Source: Candidatus Brocadia sp.
Lineage (GTDB): Bacteria > Planctomycetota > Brocadiia > Brocadiales > Brocadiaceae
Reading direction: 5' to 3'
DNA: 64,000 bases
Assembly (NCBI GenBank): GCA_011525665.1
Contig: WYAU01000007.1
Coordinates: 1-64,000 of the forward strand
Translations under genes and position numbers: made by a program
Shown: in pieces, positions 20,411 through 29,673 of the stretch
Layout of the letters: each line of letters starts with the position of its first letter
How positions within the stretch are numbered: the first letter of the stretch is position 1
Notes under the pieces: model-generated
What the model was told of the DNA's origin: nothing
The model's database searches: none
The model's input: the letters and a program-made list of their open reading frames with translations, nothing else

Positions 20411-22897
20411 TTACAGTTTCACCACACACGTCTCGTGCTCTTTTTTTGCCTTTAAGGGCAGAAATATTTTGAATCTTGTGCCCTTCCCCACCTCGCTGTC
20501 GACCTCAATGCTGCCATCATGCATCTTTACAATTCCGTAACTGATACTCAAGCCCAATCCCGTTCCCTTTCCATCTTTCCTGGTGGTAAAAAACGGATCA
20601 AATATTTTCCCCAGATCATTTTTGCTAATACCCACCCCCGTATCCTGTATAAAGATCTCCACGGATCCTTTATCCGCGTGAAAACAGGAACCGACCGTCA
20701 ACATTCCTTTTCTGTGTATTCCCATACGTTCCGTATTTTCTGTTGCCTCTTTCATTGCAAAGACGGCATTATTGGCAATATTGATAATAACCTGTTCCAT
20801 TTGACGCGCATCCATCAAAATATCCGGGATATGAGGGTCGAGCATGCGAACCACCTCTATCTTTTCTTTCCGGTATTGTTTCTCCACCATATTGAGCACG
20901 TTGTCTATCAGCGTGTTTACATTGGACAGACCCATTTCCGGTTCTTTTTGCCGCGAAAAATCCAACAAATCGCTAATCAAATCCTTGCACCGCACGGACT
21001 CTTTCACTGAACCTTCCAGGTATTCGTATAAATACGTCCTGTTCTTGCTTATGACGGTGTATATTTGGGCCAATTCCCGGCAGTACCTGTTTAAGTCATC
21101 GGCGATGCCGGAAAGCTCCTCTTTCCATGTATCCTTTTCCCATCCGGCGTTTTCCGGGTGGTCCAAACGATCAATAATTTCATTCAGCCGCTGTGTGTTT
21201 TCAGAAATCGGAATCGAGCTGATAAGCTTTAAGGCATTGGTAACCCTTTCAAAAAGCTTGAGACTTTCAGTGCTGTAAAGATAAATGACCCCGATGGGGT
21301 TATTGATTTCATGCGCAATTCCGGCCACCAGCTGACCGATTGACGCCAGCCTGTCCGATTGCACGAGCCTTTGTTCAAGCCTTCTTAACTCCGTCACATC
21401 ATTGGCTACCCCTAATATACTCATCACGTGTCCTTCCTTGTTTTTGACCTGGGAGGTGCTGAGCAGCACATTTCGGATGTTGCTCTGTTTGTCCAATACT
21501 TCGATCTCAAATATCCTGCGGAAGCCATTGTGAATAATCTGATTTACGTTCTCCTGCCGCTTATCGAACAAGATGGAAATCAGGGGCTGTCCGATCAGTT
21601 CCTCTTCGTGATAACCCCATTCTTTGATCTTGGGATTGATAAAGGTAAAGTTTCCCTGAACATCCAGCAAGAAAATGAGCTCGTTTGCGTACTTCAGGAT
21701 GTTCTCCAAATATTCCTTTCTTTCTTCAAGGTCGGCCTTCAGCTTCAGGAGTTTTTCCCGGGCATCCTTAATATCGTCGGTCATGTGGTTAAACGAATTC
21801 GTCAGTTCACCCAATTCGTCTTTTAAAGTGCTTTCGACCCGGAAGTTCAGGTCGCCTTCCGCAACCCTTTTCATACCTTTGACAAGCTTTACAATCGGAA
21901 TAATAATTCCCCGGGAGACAAAAAAGGAAATGAATATTACGCCAATAATACATATACCCACCACGGTACCAGCACGGTATTTGAATCGGGAAATCGGCGA
22001 ATATGCCTCCGATTCATCCGTCTCCACGAGAAGCACCCATTTCATCTTCTTTATATAGCGTGTTGCACCGATAACATTTTTCCCCATATAATTTTTATAT
22101 ACCCCTACAATTTCTTTTCCTGAGTGGAGCACTGCATTTACCGGTTCTGTGTTGACCAATTGCCTTAAAATAGCCTCTTCCTTAAATCGTGAACCGGTAA
22201 TCATCATGCGGTTTTTGTTTACAATATACGCCTCGCTTGTCTTGCCCCTCCGGAGGAACATGCCCGTATCTTCTTTTACTCCGGCCTTTTTCCCCGTTGT
22301 AATCTCATTTAACTTGTTCGCATTGTACCGGATTACCAGCACGCCAAGGAACTTCCCGCTCCGCTTTTTCAGAATCGGCGCCGCAAATGCCATCGAATAC
22401 TCCCCGGTGTTTTCATCCCTGTAGACATCCTTGACGTAAGGGCCTTCCTTGCCGCGGGTAAAATAATCTGCGCCGAATTCAATCTTGCCGATATTATCCT
22501 CGTTACTTGATGCCACGATAATCCCTGCCGGGTTCAAGACAAAGGTTTCATAAAAATCCTTGTTCAGGTTCGTTTTGTATATCATGTAATCAGTGAATTT
22601 TCTGACGATATGCGTATTCTTTGGATTGTGGTTCAATATCTCCAAATGTCTCCGGATAAATTCATCGGATGCAAAAAACTGTGATGAATATTCACCCGCA
22701 TTAAGAATGGTCAGGATATGATTTTTAATTCCATCGGCAAGGAATGCCTCTTCATTGAGGAGTTCGTTTTTGATGGTTTCCTGTGCGTACCGATAGGTAA
22801 GAATGGCAACGGTAATGATGGGTAAAATGGATAACAAGAGAAACCAGCACAGGAGTTTTCTTCCGATGCCGCTAAAAAGATTTACACCTTTTATCAT
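20411..22897 (-). CDS. Membrane sensor histidine kinase 1 (Cache-HAMP-PAS)
   Basis: 828 residues: TM1 about 13-34, a large periplasmic Cache-type sensor (about 40-300), TM2 about 309-329, HAMP (330-382), a coiled coil, PAS (395-505), HisKA with IAHEINNP (His529) and HATPase_c with N box IANNAVFAM, G1 DTGVGIS and G2 GKGTGLGLSIS. Odd feature: about 110 residues of helical, charged sequence are inserted between the His529 helix and the second dimerisation helix (SDLLDFSRQKEPE). Transcribed with response regulator 1. The signal is unknown; Cache domains usually bind small molecules outside the cell. Confidence 0.93.
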   Translation of the reverse strand: MIKGVNLFSGIGRKLLCWFLLLSILPIITVAILTYRYAQETIKNELLNEEAFLADGIKNHILTILNAGEYSSQFFASDEFIRRHLEILNHNPKNTHIVRKFTDYMIYKTNLNKDFYETFVLNPAGIIVASSNEDNIGKIEFGADYFTRGKEGPYVKDVYRDENTGEYSMAFAAPILKKRSGKFLGVLVIRYNANKLNEITTGKKAGVKEDTGMFLRRGKTSEAYIVNKNRMMITGSRFKEEAILRQLVNTEPVNAVLHSGKEIVGVYKNYMGKNVIGATRYIKKMKWVLLVETDESEAYSPISRFKYRAGTVVGICIIGVIFISFFVSRGIIIPIVKLVKGMKRVAEGDLNFRVESTLKDELGELTNSFNHMTDDIKDAREKLLKLKADLEERKEYLENILKYANELIFLLDVQGNFTFINPKIKEWGYHEEELIGQPLISILFDKRQENVNQIIHNGFRRIFEIEVLDKQSNIRNVLLSTSQVKNKEGHVMSILGVANDVTELRRLEQRLVQSDRLASIGQLVAGIAHEINNPIGVIYLYSTESLKLFERVTNALKLISSIPISENTQRLNEIIDRLDHPENAGWEKDTWKEELSGIADDLNRYCRELAQIYTVISKNRTYLYEYLEGSVKESVRCKDLISDLLDFSRQKEPEMGLSNVNTLIDNVLNMVEKQYRKEKIEVVRMLDPHIPDILMDARQMEQVIINIANNAVFAMKEATENTERMGIHRKGMLTVGSCFHADKGSVEIFIQDTGVGISKNDLGKIFDPFFTTRKDGKGTGLGLSISYGIVKMHDGSIEVDSEVGKGTRFKIFLPLKAKKEHETCVVKL

Positions 22898-23004
22898 AAT
22901 TTTACCATAATTTCCACCCTTGCGTGCCGATGGTAATTTTACACTACCGCATAAGCAACATCAAGCCGTAAATAGACGTGCAACATCGGCAATGTAGACT
23001 TTTA

Positions 23005-24702
23005 TTATTTAAAAGAACTTTTCAAATCCTCCAAAGTACTTTTGATTTCCTCCGCGTCAGGGGCGTTGGGATTGAGCTTCAGGTAGATCTGGTAATCCTT
23101 TCGTGCGTCTTCGTTTTTCCCCAGTTTTTTAAAGGTGTTTCCCCGATGCAGGTAGGCAAAGGGATTATACGGGAAGAGGTCAAGGGATGTGTTAAAATCA
23201 GCAAGGGCATCTTCAGGCATTTCCAGCTGGTTTTTGATTTGGCCCCGTTCGAAATACACACCGGCCAGCCGGGGACTCAACTCTATCACCCTATCATAAT
23301 CCTTCAGAGACATTTCAATGTTTCCATTCCCGCGGTATGCCTTGGCGCGAATATAATAGGCGAAGGAATTGTTCGGAGTGAATTTTATGAAGGTCGTTAT
23401 GTCTTCAATGGCTTCATCATAACGCTGGGCGTCAGCATGAAGGATTCCCCTTTTCATGTAAATTTCTGCATTGCCGGGGTCAAGTTCCAGCGCCCTGTTA
23501 AAGTCTTCCAGGGCTTTTTCCGGTTCACCTGATTCGGCGTAAGCCAAACCGCGTTGTGCATATGCAGCTGCAAATTTGGGATTCAGAGAAATGGCATTGC
23601 TCATGTCTTCGATAGCGAGGTCTGCCCTTCCTACCATTTTAAAGGCAATGCCCCTGTTATAATATGACAAGGCCGAAGTGGGGTCTAAAGACAGCGCCTT
23701 GCTATAATCCATAATGGCCTTATCAATAACTTCTATGGAAGCGTAAAGAGAGCCACGGTTGTAATAGGCTGGGGCATAATCCGGGTTCAGTGCAATGGCT
23801 ATAGTGTAATCTTTTATCGCCAGATCGATATCATTCATTTTTTCGTAAAGCACACCCCGGTTACAATAGGCTACAGCGTCGTTTCCGTGTAGCTGGATCG
23901 CGTGGTTAATGTCTTTCAGCGCGGCATTTATATTGCCTTTCTCTTTTTGTATTATCGAACGGTTCAGATAAATATTGGCAATAACTTCGTTTGTCGTGAG
24001 GTTTTTGAGGTAATAGCCGTTCCTGATGCTTGTTTGGGAAATACGCTTTCCGGGCATATGCACATAATAACTGTCGGGTGTAGCCATGCCTTCATAACCT
24101 GTTTCAATGTTCTTGCGAAAATCTCCGTCGTCATAACGGACAAAGATATGCTCCGGCACGCTCACCCCATAAACAGGCAACTGTAGCCCTTCCGCGATAC
24201 TGAGATAGAGGATGGACAGCCCTATGCAGTTGCCGGTCTTTGTGTCCAATACCTTATTTAAGGATATATAGTCAAGTTCACCTGTTTGTACATATTTAAA
24301 CTGGAGTTCGTTGAAGAGCACACTGTTGATGGTTTTGATAATCTGTTCCGGTTCTGTTTCGTCCCTGAGGCTTGTCTTAATATTTTTGACAATGGTATCG
24401 AGCTTTTTGAGATACAGTTCTACGTCTATTTCAGGGTACGATTCCTGCGCAATTTGAAGTGCGGTTCTGGCCAGCCCTGTTTCCTGTGTATTAATTTCCC
24501 AGACCAGATTTGGCCTGAAATCTTCTGCCAATAGATCGAACGAGGCATACTTCAAACCAATGAAAGAATATTTGAAACCGCAGATTACACAGATTGCACA
24601 GAAAAAAAATACAAAAACAGATCTCATAGATTTTTTATTTATCTGTGTAATCTGTGGTCGTTTTCTCATTTTGTTAGTATGCATGCTTGTTGATAAATCC
24701 AT
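23005..24702 (-). CDS. Transglutaminase-like (SirB1-type) and TPR repeat protein
   Basis: The N-terminal half has a SirB1/transglutaminase-like domain (about residues 75-215): KTGNCIGLSILYLSIAEGL with the Cys, VPEHIFVRY with the His, and a following Asp-rich stretch. The C-terminal half is about nine TPR repeats (AYCNRGVLYEKMNDIDLAIKDY, AYYNRGSLYASIEVIDKAI). The start is uncertain: the first ~45 codons run through a dispersed inverted repeat (24578-24657) and overlap the previous gene, so a TTG at 24555 may be the true start. Probably a protein-interaction scaffold; the triad could be catalytic. It follows the exopolysaccharide genes on the same strand. Confidence 0.82.
   Translation of the reverse strand: MDLSTSMHTNKMRKRPQITQINKKSMRSVFVFFFCAICVICGFKYSFIGLKYASFDLLAEDFRPNLVWEINTQETGLARTALQIAQESYPEIDVELYLKKLDTIVKNIKTSLRDETEPEQIIKTINSVLFNELQFKYVQTGELDYISLNKVLDTKTGNCIGLSILYLSIAEGLQLPVYGVSVPEHIFVRYDDGDFRKNIETGYEGMATPDSYYVHMPGKRISQTSIRNGYYLKNLTTNEVIANIYLNRSIIQKEKGNINAALKDINHAIQLHGNDAVAYCNRGVLYEKMNDIDLAIKDYTIAIALNPDYAPAYYNRGSLYASIEVIDKAIMDYSKALSLDPTSALSYYNRGIAFKMVGRADLAIEDMSNAISLNPKFAAAYAQRGLAYAESGEPEKALEDFNRALELDPGNAEIYMKRGILHADAQRYDEAIEDITTFIKFTPNNSFAYYIRAKAYRGNGNIEMSLKDYDRVIELSPRLAGVYFERGQIKNQLEMPEDALADFNTSLDLFPYNPFAYLHRGNTFKKLGKNEDARKDYQIYLKLNPNAPDAEEIKSTLEDLKSSFK
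24578..24657. repeat. Inverted repeat CCRCAGATTACACAGAT
   Basis: Two 17-base arms, one mismatch apart, point towards each other over 46 bases. This sequence type is a common dispersed intergenic palindrome in bacteria. Here it is read through by the 5' part of the TPR frame, giving an improbable N-terminus (FVFFFCAICVICGF). Confidence 0.7.
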
Positions 24703-26077
24703 TCCACATCGTAAGCCAGATTATCTTCAGATCAAAGTTTAACGACCAGTTTTCAATGTAATACAGATCATATTCAATTCGTTTTTCCAGGGACGTGTTC
24801 CCGCGCCACCCGCAAACCTGTGCCCATCCGGTGATTCCCGCCTTCATTTTGTGCCTTAACATGTATTTTGGTATGGTGTTCCTGAAGTTTTCTATAAAGA
24901 TGGGTCTTTCAGGACGCGGTCCGACAATACTCATGTTTCCCCGTAATACATTAAAAAACTGGGGGAGTTCATCCAGACTCATCCTTCTCAACAATTTGCC
25001 TATCCCGGTGCATCGGGGGTCGTCCCTCTTCGTCCAGACAGGGCCTGTTACCTGTTCCGCATCGATGAACATCGTCCGGAATTTGAGGATATTAAATATC
25101 TTACCGTCCATTCCCATCCTTTCCTGCTTAAAGAGCACGGGGCCTTCGGAAGTTAGTTTAATCAATAGTCCGATAATGATCATAAGAGGGGCCGTAAAGA
25201 CGAGTACAAGAGAGGCGAAAACAATGTCCAGAACCCTTTTTACAATGATATTCCAGCCATAAAGAGGCGTATCGCGAAGGCTGATGAGCGGCATACCTTC
25301 GAACTCGCTGACGCTGCCCCGCAGGGTAATGAACTCAAAGAGATCCGGTAAGACCATGATACTTACCATTTCGTCGCCGATCCAACTTAAAACCTCCTTC
25401 AATTGATTATGCGCATCAAAGGGCAAGGCGATAAAGACAATATCGATGCCCAGTGTGGTAATGAATTCACGGGCATCCTGATACCTCCCCCGGACCTTTA
25501 TCCCCTGTATGGTATTTCCAACCTCGTTCGCGTTACTGGCCAGAAAACCGGATATCTGAACTCCAAGTTCGGGATGTTTCTGCAGTTTTTTTACAAGGTC
25601 TTGTCCCAGTTTTTCCGTGCCAAGGATAAGGGCGTATCTCTGGTTGTATCCCTTCTGTCGCAGGAAACGCAGAAATTCCCGAAACAGGATGCGGGTCAGG
25701 CTGAGAGCGGCAATGTTTATGAGCCAGAAATACAGGAACGTCAGCCGGGAAAATTCATATTGCCGGAACAGGAAAGTCAGTGCGATCAGGATCAGTGTGG
25801 CAAATGTAGATGCCTTGCCGATATCGATGATTTCAGAAAGCCGGCTTGAAACCCTGCGGGGACGGTATAATCCAAATACCTTAAAAACCATACCCCATAA
25901 AGGGATCATGAAAACGAGGAGGACCAGGTAGATTCTAAACGGGGGAATTCCTTTATAAACGGGTATAATGCCGGAATAAAATCTCAGGTAGTAAGAGGAT
26001 ATCCACGTGATGGACAGGGTGAACCAGTCCGTGAGGAGCAGCAACGATTCGAAAAACTTGCTGTGCTTCTTTAGCAT
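24674..26077 (-). CDS. Polyprenyl-phosphate sugar-1-phosphate transferase (WbaP/CpsE type)
   Basis: 467 residues: four or five N-terminal membrane helices (about 10-125), a Rossmann-like central part (YALILGTEKLGQDLVKKLQ), another helix (IVFASLVLVFTAPLMIIIG) and the bacterial sugar-transferase catalytic domain (LFKQERMGMDGKIFNILKFR, SLDELPQFFNVLRGNMS, GPRPERP). It starts exopolysaccharide repeat-unit assembly by loading a hexose-1-phosphate onto undecaprenyl phosphate (family knowledge). Its start overlaps the end of the glycosyltransferase gene by 7 bases, so the two are co-transcribed. It probably makes matrix polysaccharide. Confidence 0.92.
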   Translation of the reverse strand: MLKKHSKFFESLLLLTDWFTLSITWISSYYLRFYSGIIPVYKGIPPFRIYLVLLVFMIPLWGMVFKVFGLYRPRRVSSRLSEIIDIGKASTFATLILIALTFLFRQYEFSRLTFLYFWLINIAALSLTRILFREFLRFLRQKGYNQRYALILGTEKLGQDLVKKLQKHPELGVQISGFLASNANEVGNTIQGIKVRGRYQDAREFITTLGIDIVFIALPFDAHNQLKEVLSWIGDEMVSIMVLPDLFEFITLRGSVSEFEGMPLISLRDTPLYGWNIIVKRVLDIVFASLVLVFTAPLMIIIGLLIKLTSEGPVLFKQERMGMDGKIFNILKFRTMFIDAEQVTGPVWTKRDDPRCTGIGKLLRRMSLDELPQFFNVLRGNMSIVGPRPERPIFIENFRNTIPKYMLRHKMKAGITGWAQVCGWRGNTSLEKRIEYDLYYIENWSLNFDLKIIWLTMWNGFINKHAY

Positions 26078-27219
26078 AACAGTTTTTTACTATACTGTTT
26101 AAACTTTTCTTTAAATACGGAGCGATCAAAATTTTCTGCGTGTTTTCTGATCGATAACGCATCGAACAGGTTTTTATGACCTTCAAAAAATCTTACCGCT
26201 TCCATCAAAGAATCCGCCGTTTGTTTTGTAAAAAATACCCCGGTAGGCATTTTGGGTTCTGTGCGTGTCCCTTCTGCCGCACGATTGTCGTGAGGATAGA
26301 TACCCTGGACAGTTTCCAGCGCCCCGCCTGCGGCAAAGGCAATTACCGGTTTTCCGCACGCCTGGGCTTCTAAAGGCACAATTCCGAAGTCTTCTTCACC
26401 CGGAAAGATCAATGCCTTGCATCCCCGGTAATATTCCTTTAAAGATTCGCCGGATTGCCATCCTATGCATTTTACATGTCTCTTTGTCAACTTCCTGATG
26501 TGCCCTTCTTCCTGTCCGCCTCCGATAATGACGAGAGGTAAGCCCATTCGTTCAAATGCGTCTATAGCGATATCAATCCTTTTATAGGGGGCAAAGGCCG
26601 ATACAATCAGATAGTAGTCTCCTTCTTTGCGTTCCTCCGGAAGCGTATAAAGCGAACAATCCACAGGGGGGTGAATGACCTCTGCCGATCTTTTATAATA
26701 TTTTTTTATCCGGTTTGCAACATGATAGGAATTTGCCACGAAGTAATCCACCCGGTTACTGGAGGCAACATCCCACATCCTCAGGTAATGGGCAATGGCA
26801 GGCATCAAAAACCGGGAAACCGCCCCCTTTTTGTCGTTGCCGAAATAAGTGTAATAGTGGTCCCATACATAACGCATCGGGGTATGACAGTAACACACAT
26901 GGATTGCAGAGGGGGAGGTCAGCACCCCTTTGGCCACGCAATGGCTGCTGGACAGAACCATATCATAGGCCCTCATATCAAATCCTTCTATTGCTAAAGG
27001 AAAGAACAGCAGGAAAGAGCGGTAGCATTTTTTAACCAGGGGTATTCTCTGAAGAAAGGAGGTTTGTATATTTCTCTCTTCTATTGTCTTTGAAACCGAG
27101 CCGCGCAGATGGAGTAATGTGAAGATATCTGCCTCCGGAAAGAGTTCGCAGAAGACCTCCAAAACCTTCTCTCCTCCCCGCATTCCGGTAAGCCAGTCAT
27201 GAACTATTGCCACCCGCAC
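26071..27219 (-). CDS. Glycosyltransferase family 4 (GT-B fold)
   Basis: 382 residues starting MRVAIVHDWLTGMRGGEKVLEVF, the typical N-terminal Gly-rich loop of GT4 enzymes. The C-terminal nucleotide-sugar domain contains YYLIVSAFAPYKRIDIAIDAF, LKEYYRGCKALIFPGEEDFG and IVPLEAQACGKPVIAFAAGG, with the EX7E motif (the first Glu in FPGEEDFG, the second in PLEA). Cytoplasmic. It transfers a sugar onto a lipid-linked precursor; donor unknown. First gene of the minus-strand exopolysaccharide pair, divergent from the sugar-transferase gene at 27615. Confidence 0.9.
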   Translation of the reverse strand: MRVAIVHDWLTGMRGGEKVLEVFCELFPEADIFTLLHLRGSVSKTIEERNIQTSFLQRIPLVKKCYRSFLLFFPLAIEGFDMRAYDMVLSSSHCVAKGVLTSPSAIHVCYCHTPMRYVWDHYYTYFGNDKKGAVSRFLMPAIAHYLRMWDVASSNRVDYFVANSYHVANRIKKYYKRSAEVIHPPVDCSLYTLPEERKEGDYYLIVSAFAPYKRIDIAIDAFERMGLPLVIIGGGQEEGHIRKLTKRHVKCIGWQSGESLKEYYRGCKALIFPGEEDFGIVPLEAQACGKPVIAFAAGGALETVQGIYPHDNRAAEGTRTEPKMPTGVFFTKQTADSLMEAVRFFEGHKNLFDALSIRKHAENFDRSVFKEKFKQYSKKLLC

Positions 27220-27409
27220 GTGTGTTCTCTTATCAGGTTCATTAAAAATTGAGCATTAAAATACCATGATACCCAAAATTTGCAGAAATGACAATTTAAA
27301 ATCACAGAGAAAAAATCGGCGGGAAGATTTTTATAAATAACTATGGTTTCCGGTGTTGTGCATTTGATGTGGGCAGACAAGAAGGATGGCCGGCAAAAAT
27401 ATATTTTTT

Positions 27410-27437
27410 TTGAAAAAAACCTGCCGATTATTATAAT
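27410..27437 (+). promoter_or_regulatory. Sigma70 promoter upstream of the small sugar transferase
   Basis: TTGAAA, 16 bases, TATAAT (perfect -10). The start would be near 27444, giving a 170-base leader to the ATG at 27615. The rest of the 395-base divergent gap is AT-rich and holds nothing else recognisable. Confidence 0.55.
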
Positions 27438-27614
27438 GGTGAAGCTTAAAGATGCATGTGGAAATACCATACACTCGGAAAGCAGCTTCGGAAATAGTGA
27501 TAATTGCACTGTATTACGATATATCTCAAATAAGGAAACTTCACAAGATAATATCTGGCTTGTAAAAGCTATTTGCATAGTATGAATCCAAGGACTTCAC
27601 GAGAAGACTGTTTG

Positions 27615-28190
27615 ATGAGAATATTAGATGTTGTATGCAGCTTTTTTTTACTTATTTTTCTTCTCCCCTTATTTTTTATTATTGCCATTTTGATAAAAAT
27701 GGATAGCAGAGGACCTGTTTTCTTCCTGCAAAAGCGGTGTGGCAAGCGCGGGAAGACCTTTGATATGTACAAATTTAGAACAATGGTTAAAGACGCAGAG
27801 TCGTTGAAAAAAAAGCTTAAGAATGAAATGGAGGGTCCCATGTTTAAAATGAGAAACGACCCGAGGATTACAGAAATAGGAAGGATACTCCGAAAGTATA
27901 GCCTTGACGAATTGCCCCAGTTGATAAATGTTTTCACAGGGCAGATGAGCCTTGTGGGTCCACGACCCCTGGCAGATGAAGAGATGACGGGAGATGACGC
28001 CTGGAGAGAAATCAGGCTTTCGGTTAAGCCGGGCATGACCGGTCTCTGGCAGATAATGGGAAGAGAGAGTGGTAAATTCAGTGATTGGGTAAGTTATGAT
28101 ACTGCCTACGTGCGGCAAAAATCATTTTTCTTGAATATAAAAATCCTTTTTTTCACCTTATTTACCGTCTTTAGCAAAGTCGGGACATAA
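27615..28190 (+). CDS. Sugar transferase, catalytic-domain-only form
   Basis: 191 residues from ATG 27615 (MRILDVVCSFFLLIF), which matches the usual family start and has GAGAAG 8 bases upstream; earlier starts would add up to 14 residues. One membrane hairpin (5-30), then VFFLQKRCGKRGKTFDMYKF, YSLDELPQLINVFTGQMS, LVGPRPLADEE and KPGMTGLWQIMGRESGKFSD. This is the compact polyprenyl-phosphate phosphoglycosyltransferase, a homologue of the C-terminal domain of the protein at 24674-26077. Two initiating enzymes side by side suggest two polysaccharides or alternative first sugars. Confidence 0.9.
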   Translation: MRILDVVCSFFLLIFLLPLFFIIAILIKMDSRGPVFFLQKRCGKRGKTFDMYKFRTMVKDAESLKKKLKNEMEGPMFKMRNDPRITEIGRILRKYSLDELPQLINVFTGQMSLVGPRPLADEEMTGDDAWREIRLSVKPGMTGLWQIMGRESGKFSDWVSYDTAYVRQKSFFLNIKILFFTLFTVFSKVGT

Positions 28191-28246
28191 CAACAATGAT
28201 CCATGATGCAGGGTTACGGCCACGAGTTTGGCATATTCCTTGTGAT

Positions 28247-28957
28247 TCAGCCCTTCTTTAACAGAGAAACGAATTTTTCTTTCCAATCCTTATAATCAGC
28301 CACATAATTCCACCCACACACCTTGCTCAATTTTCTGCCGTGCAGTATCCTGTCGATTTTGGTTGCACATTCCCTGGTTTCTTTCTGCGGGCCGAAGGGA
28401 TTGAATTGCATGTCATTCCCCCTGAGGAACACATAGTCACAGATGAGAAGGATATCCTCAAAGAGATAAAGGGTAAAGCCCGGTGTGTGTCCACCGATAT
28501 GAAATGCCTCGATGCCCAGTTCGGTGAAATTTTCCGTAAAGGTCACATCGAAGGTGAAGGCAAGGCAGATGTTGTGTGCGGAGTCTAACTTGTGTATCCG
28601 CACCGGGGCGTTGAATAAGTTACGGTACTGATTGCTCGCACCGAGGAAGTGATGATGGGTAAACGTGATGGCGTCTGCCTGTTTAAGGCTCGTATCGAAA
28701 CAGGAAGGGCAATCCACCCAGAACGCCTTCCCGCCGGTTTCAATACGGTAAGCGGCATGTTCAAAACCAAGAGGGGGGACTGAGTTTAAGCGCGTGACCT
28801 TTTCGTTTACCGGGGCGCCCATGACTTTGTACCGTGCAGAGCATTCCGCCGATGGAATAAATTCTTCCTTTGGTGCCCCGCAGAACGGGCAAAAGTCAGG
28901 ATAGCAGCCCACCATATTAAACCCGCACACGGTGCAGACATATTGTTCCTTTTGCAT
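28247..28957 (-). CDS. Rubredoxin-like zinc/iron ribbon fused to a metallo-beta-lactamase-fold domain
   Basis: ATG at 28957 follows GGAGAAAAGT, giving 236 residues. The first 35 carry a rubredoxin/rubrerythrin-type knuckle pair, CTVCGFN and CPFCGAPKEEF. The rest is MBL-fold: FWVDCPSCF, FTHHHFLGASNQYRN, and GGHTPGFTLYLFEDILLICDYVFLRG. The usual HxHxDH is replaced by HHHFLGA, so one metal site must differ or be lost. Fusion of an iron site with an MBL domain recalls flavodiiron/rubredoxin systems, but there is no flavodoxin domain. It could be a redox-linked hydrolase; substrate unknown. Confidence 0.8.
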   Translation of the reverse strand: MQKEQYVCTVCGFNMVGCYPDFCPFCGAPKEEFIPSAECSARYKVMGAPVNEKVTRLNSVPPLGFEHAAYRIETGGKAFWVDCPSCFDTSLKQADAITFTHHHFLGASNQYRNLFNAPVRIHKLDSAHNICLAFTFDVTFTENFTELGIEAFHIGGHTPGFTLYLFEDILLICDYVFLRGNDMQFNPFGPQKETRECATKIDRILHGRKLSKVCGWNYVADYKDWKEKFVSLLKKG

Positions 28958-29058
28958 ACTTTTCTCCTTATCCCCTTTATCCCCGGCGCGGCTATGCCGC
29001 AACCAAAAAGATGCAGCAGGCGGGGGGGGGTATTTTCGTGCCAATACTGCACAGTGAG

Positions 29059-29487
29059 TTATTCTCCCGAATCATTACGGATCATCACGTAATGGTCGAT
29101 ATCGGCTTCTTTAAACAACTCCCCAACGATCTCAAACCCGTGTTTTCGATAAAAGTTGGCTAGGTATACCTGGGCATGCACCTTGAACTTCTTAAAGCCA
29201 TGTTCTTTTGCAACTGATATCATAAACCTGGTCAATTTGTGGCCCAGATTCTTTCCACGGTATGATTTCCGAATCGCTATGCGTTCCAGTTTTGCATACT
29301 CGCCCTGTACCCGTATACGGCCTGATGCAAATGGTTCTCCGTTTTCTTCTCCCAGAATATGTGTTGCAGAGTAGTCATACGCGTCGCGTTCTATCGTATA
29401 TGAAACTCCCTGTTCTTCCACAAATACGATACCACGTACGATAAACACCTTGATCAGATCATCGAGATGTGTTACCACTCTAAACAT
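29059..29487 (-). CDS. GNAT-family N-acetyltransferase
   Basis: 142 residues with the GNAT core: ATHILGEENGEPFASGRIRV, KLERIAIRKSYRGKNLGHKL (the RxxGxG/A acetyl-CoA loop appears as SYRGKNLGHKL) and KFKVHAQVYLANFYRKHGFEIVG. It resembles the ElaA-like/YjcF subgroup. Cytoplasmic. Acceptor unknown. It stands alone between the MBL-fold gene (100 bases downstream) and pirin. Confidence 0.88.
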   Translation of the reverse strand: MFRVVTHLDDLIKVFIVRGIVFVEEQGVSYTIERDAYDYSATHILGEENGEPFASGRIRVQGEYAKLERIAIRKSYRGKNLGHKLTRFMISVAKEHGFKKFKVHAQVYLANFYRKHGFEIVGELFKEADIDHYVMIRNDSGE

Positions 29488-29673
29488 TTTGCATGCAATC
29501 TGGTATAAATACTCTGTGAAAGGTAGAAGTCAGAAATTAGAAGAAGCGATATATTGTTTTATATGTTTCACGTCTCGCTCCGATGGGGTTGTGGTTTTGT
29601 GTATGATTTCTTTCTCTGGTAATATTTTGCCCCTAACGGGACGTGACACTCATAGAGCGGCGGAGCAAAGCCA

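Noticed and set aside
23005-24702. Transglutaminase-like domain as a lasso-type B2 leader peptidase for the YxxP peptides
   Set aside because: It is SirB1-like and fused to TPRs, it lies with exopolysaccharide genes outside the peptide block, and no asparagine-synthetase-like cyclase is present.
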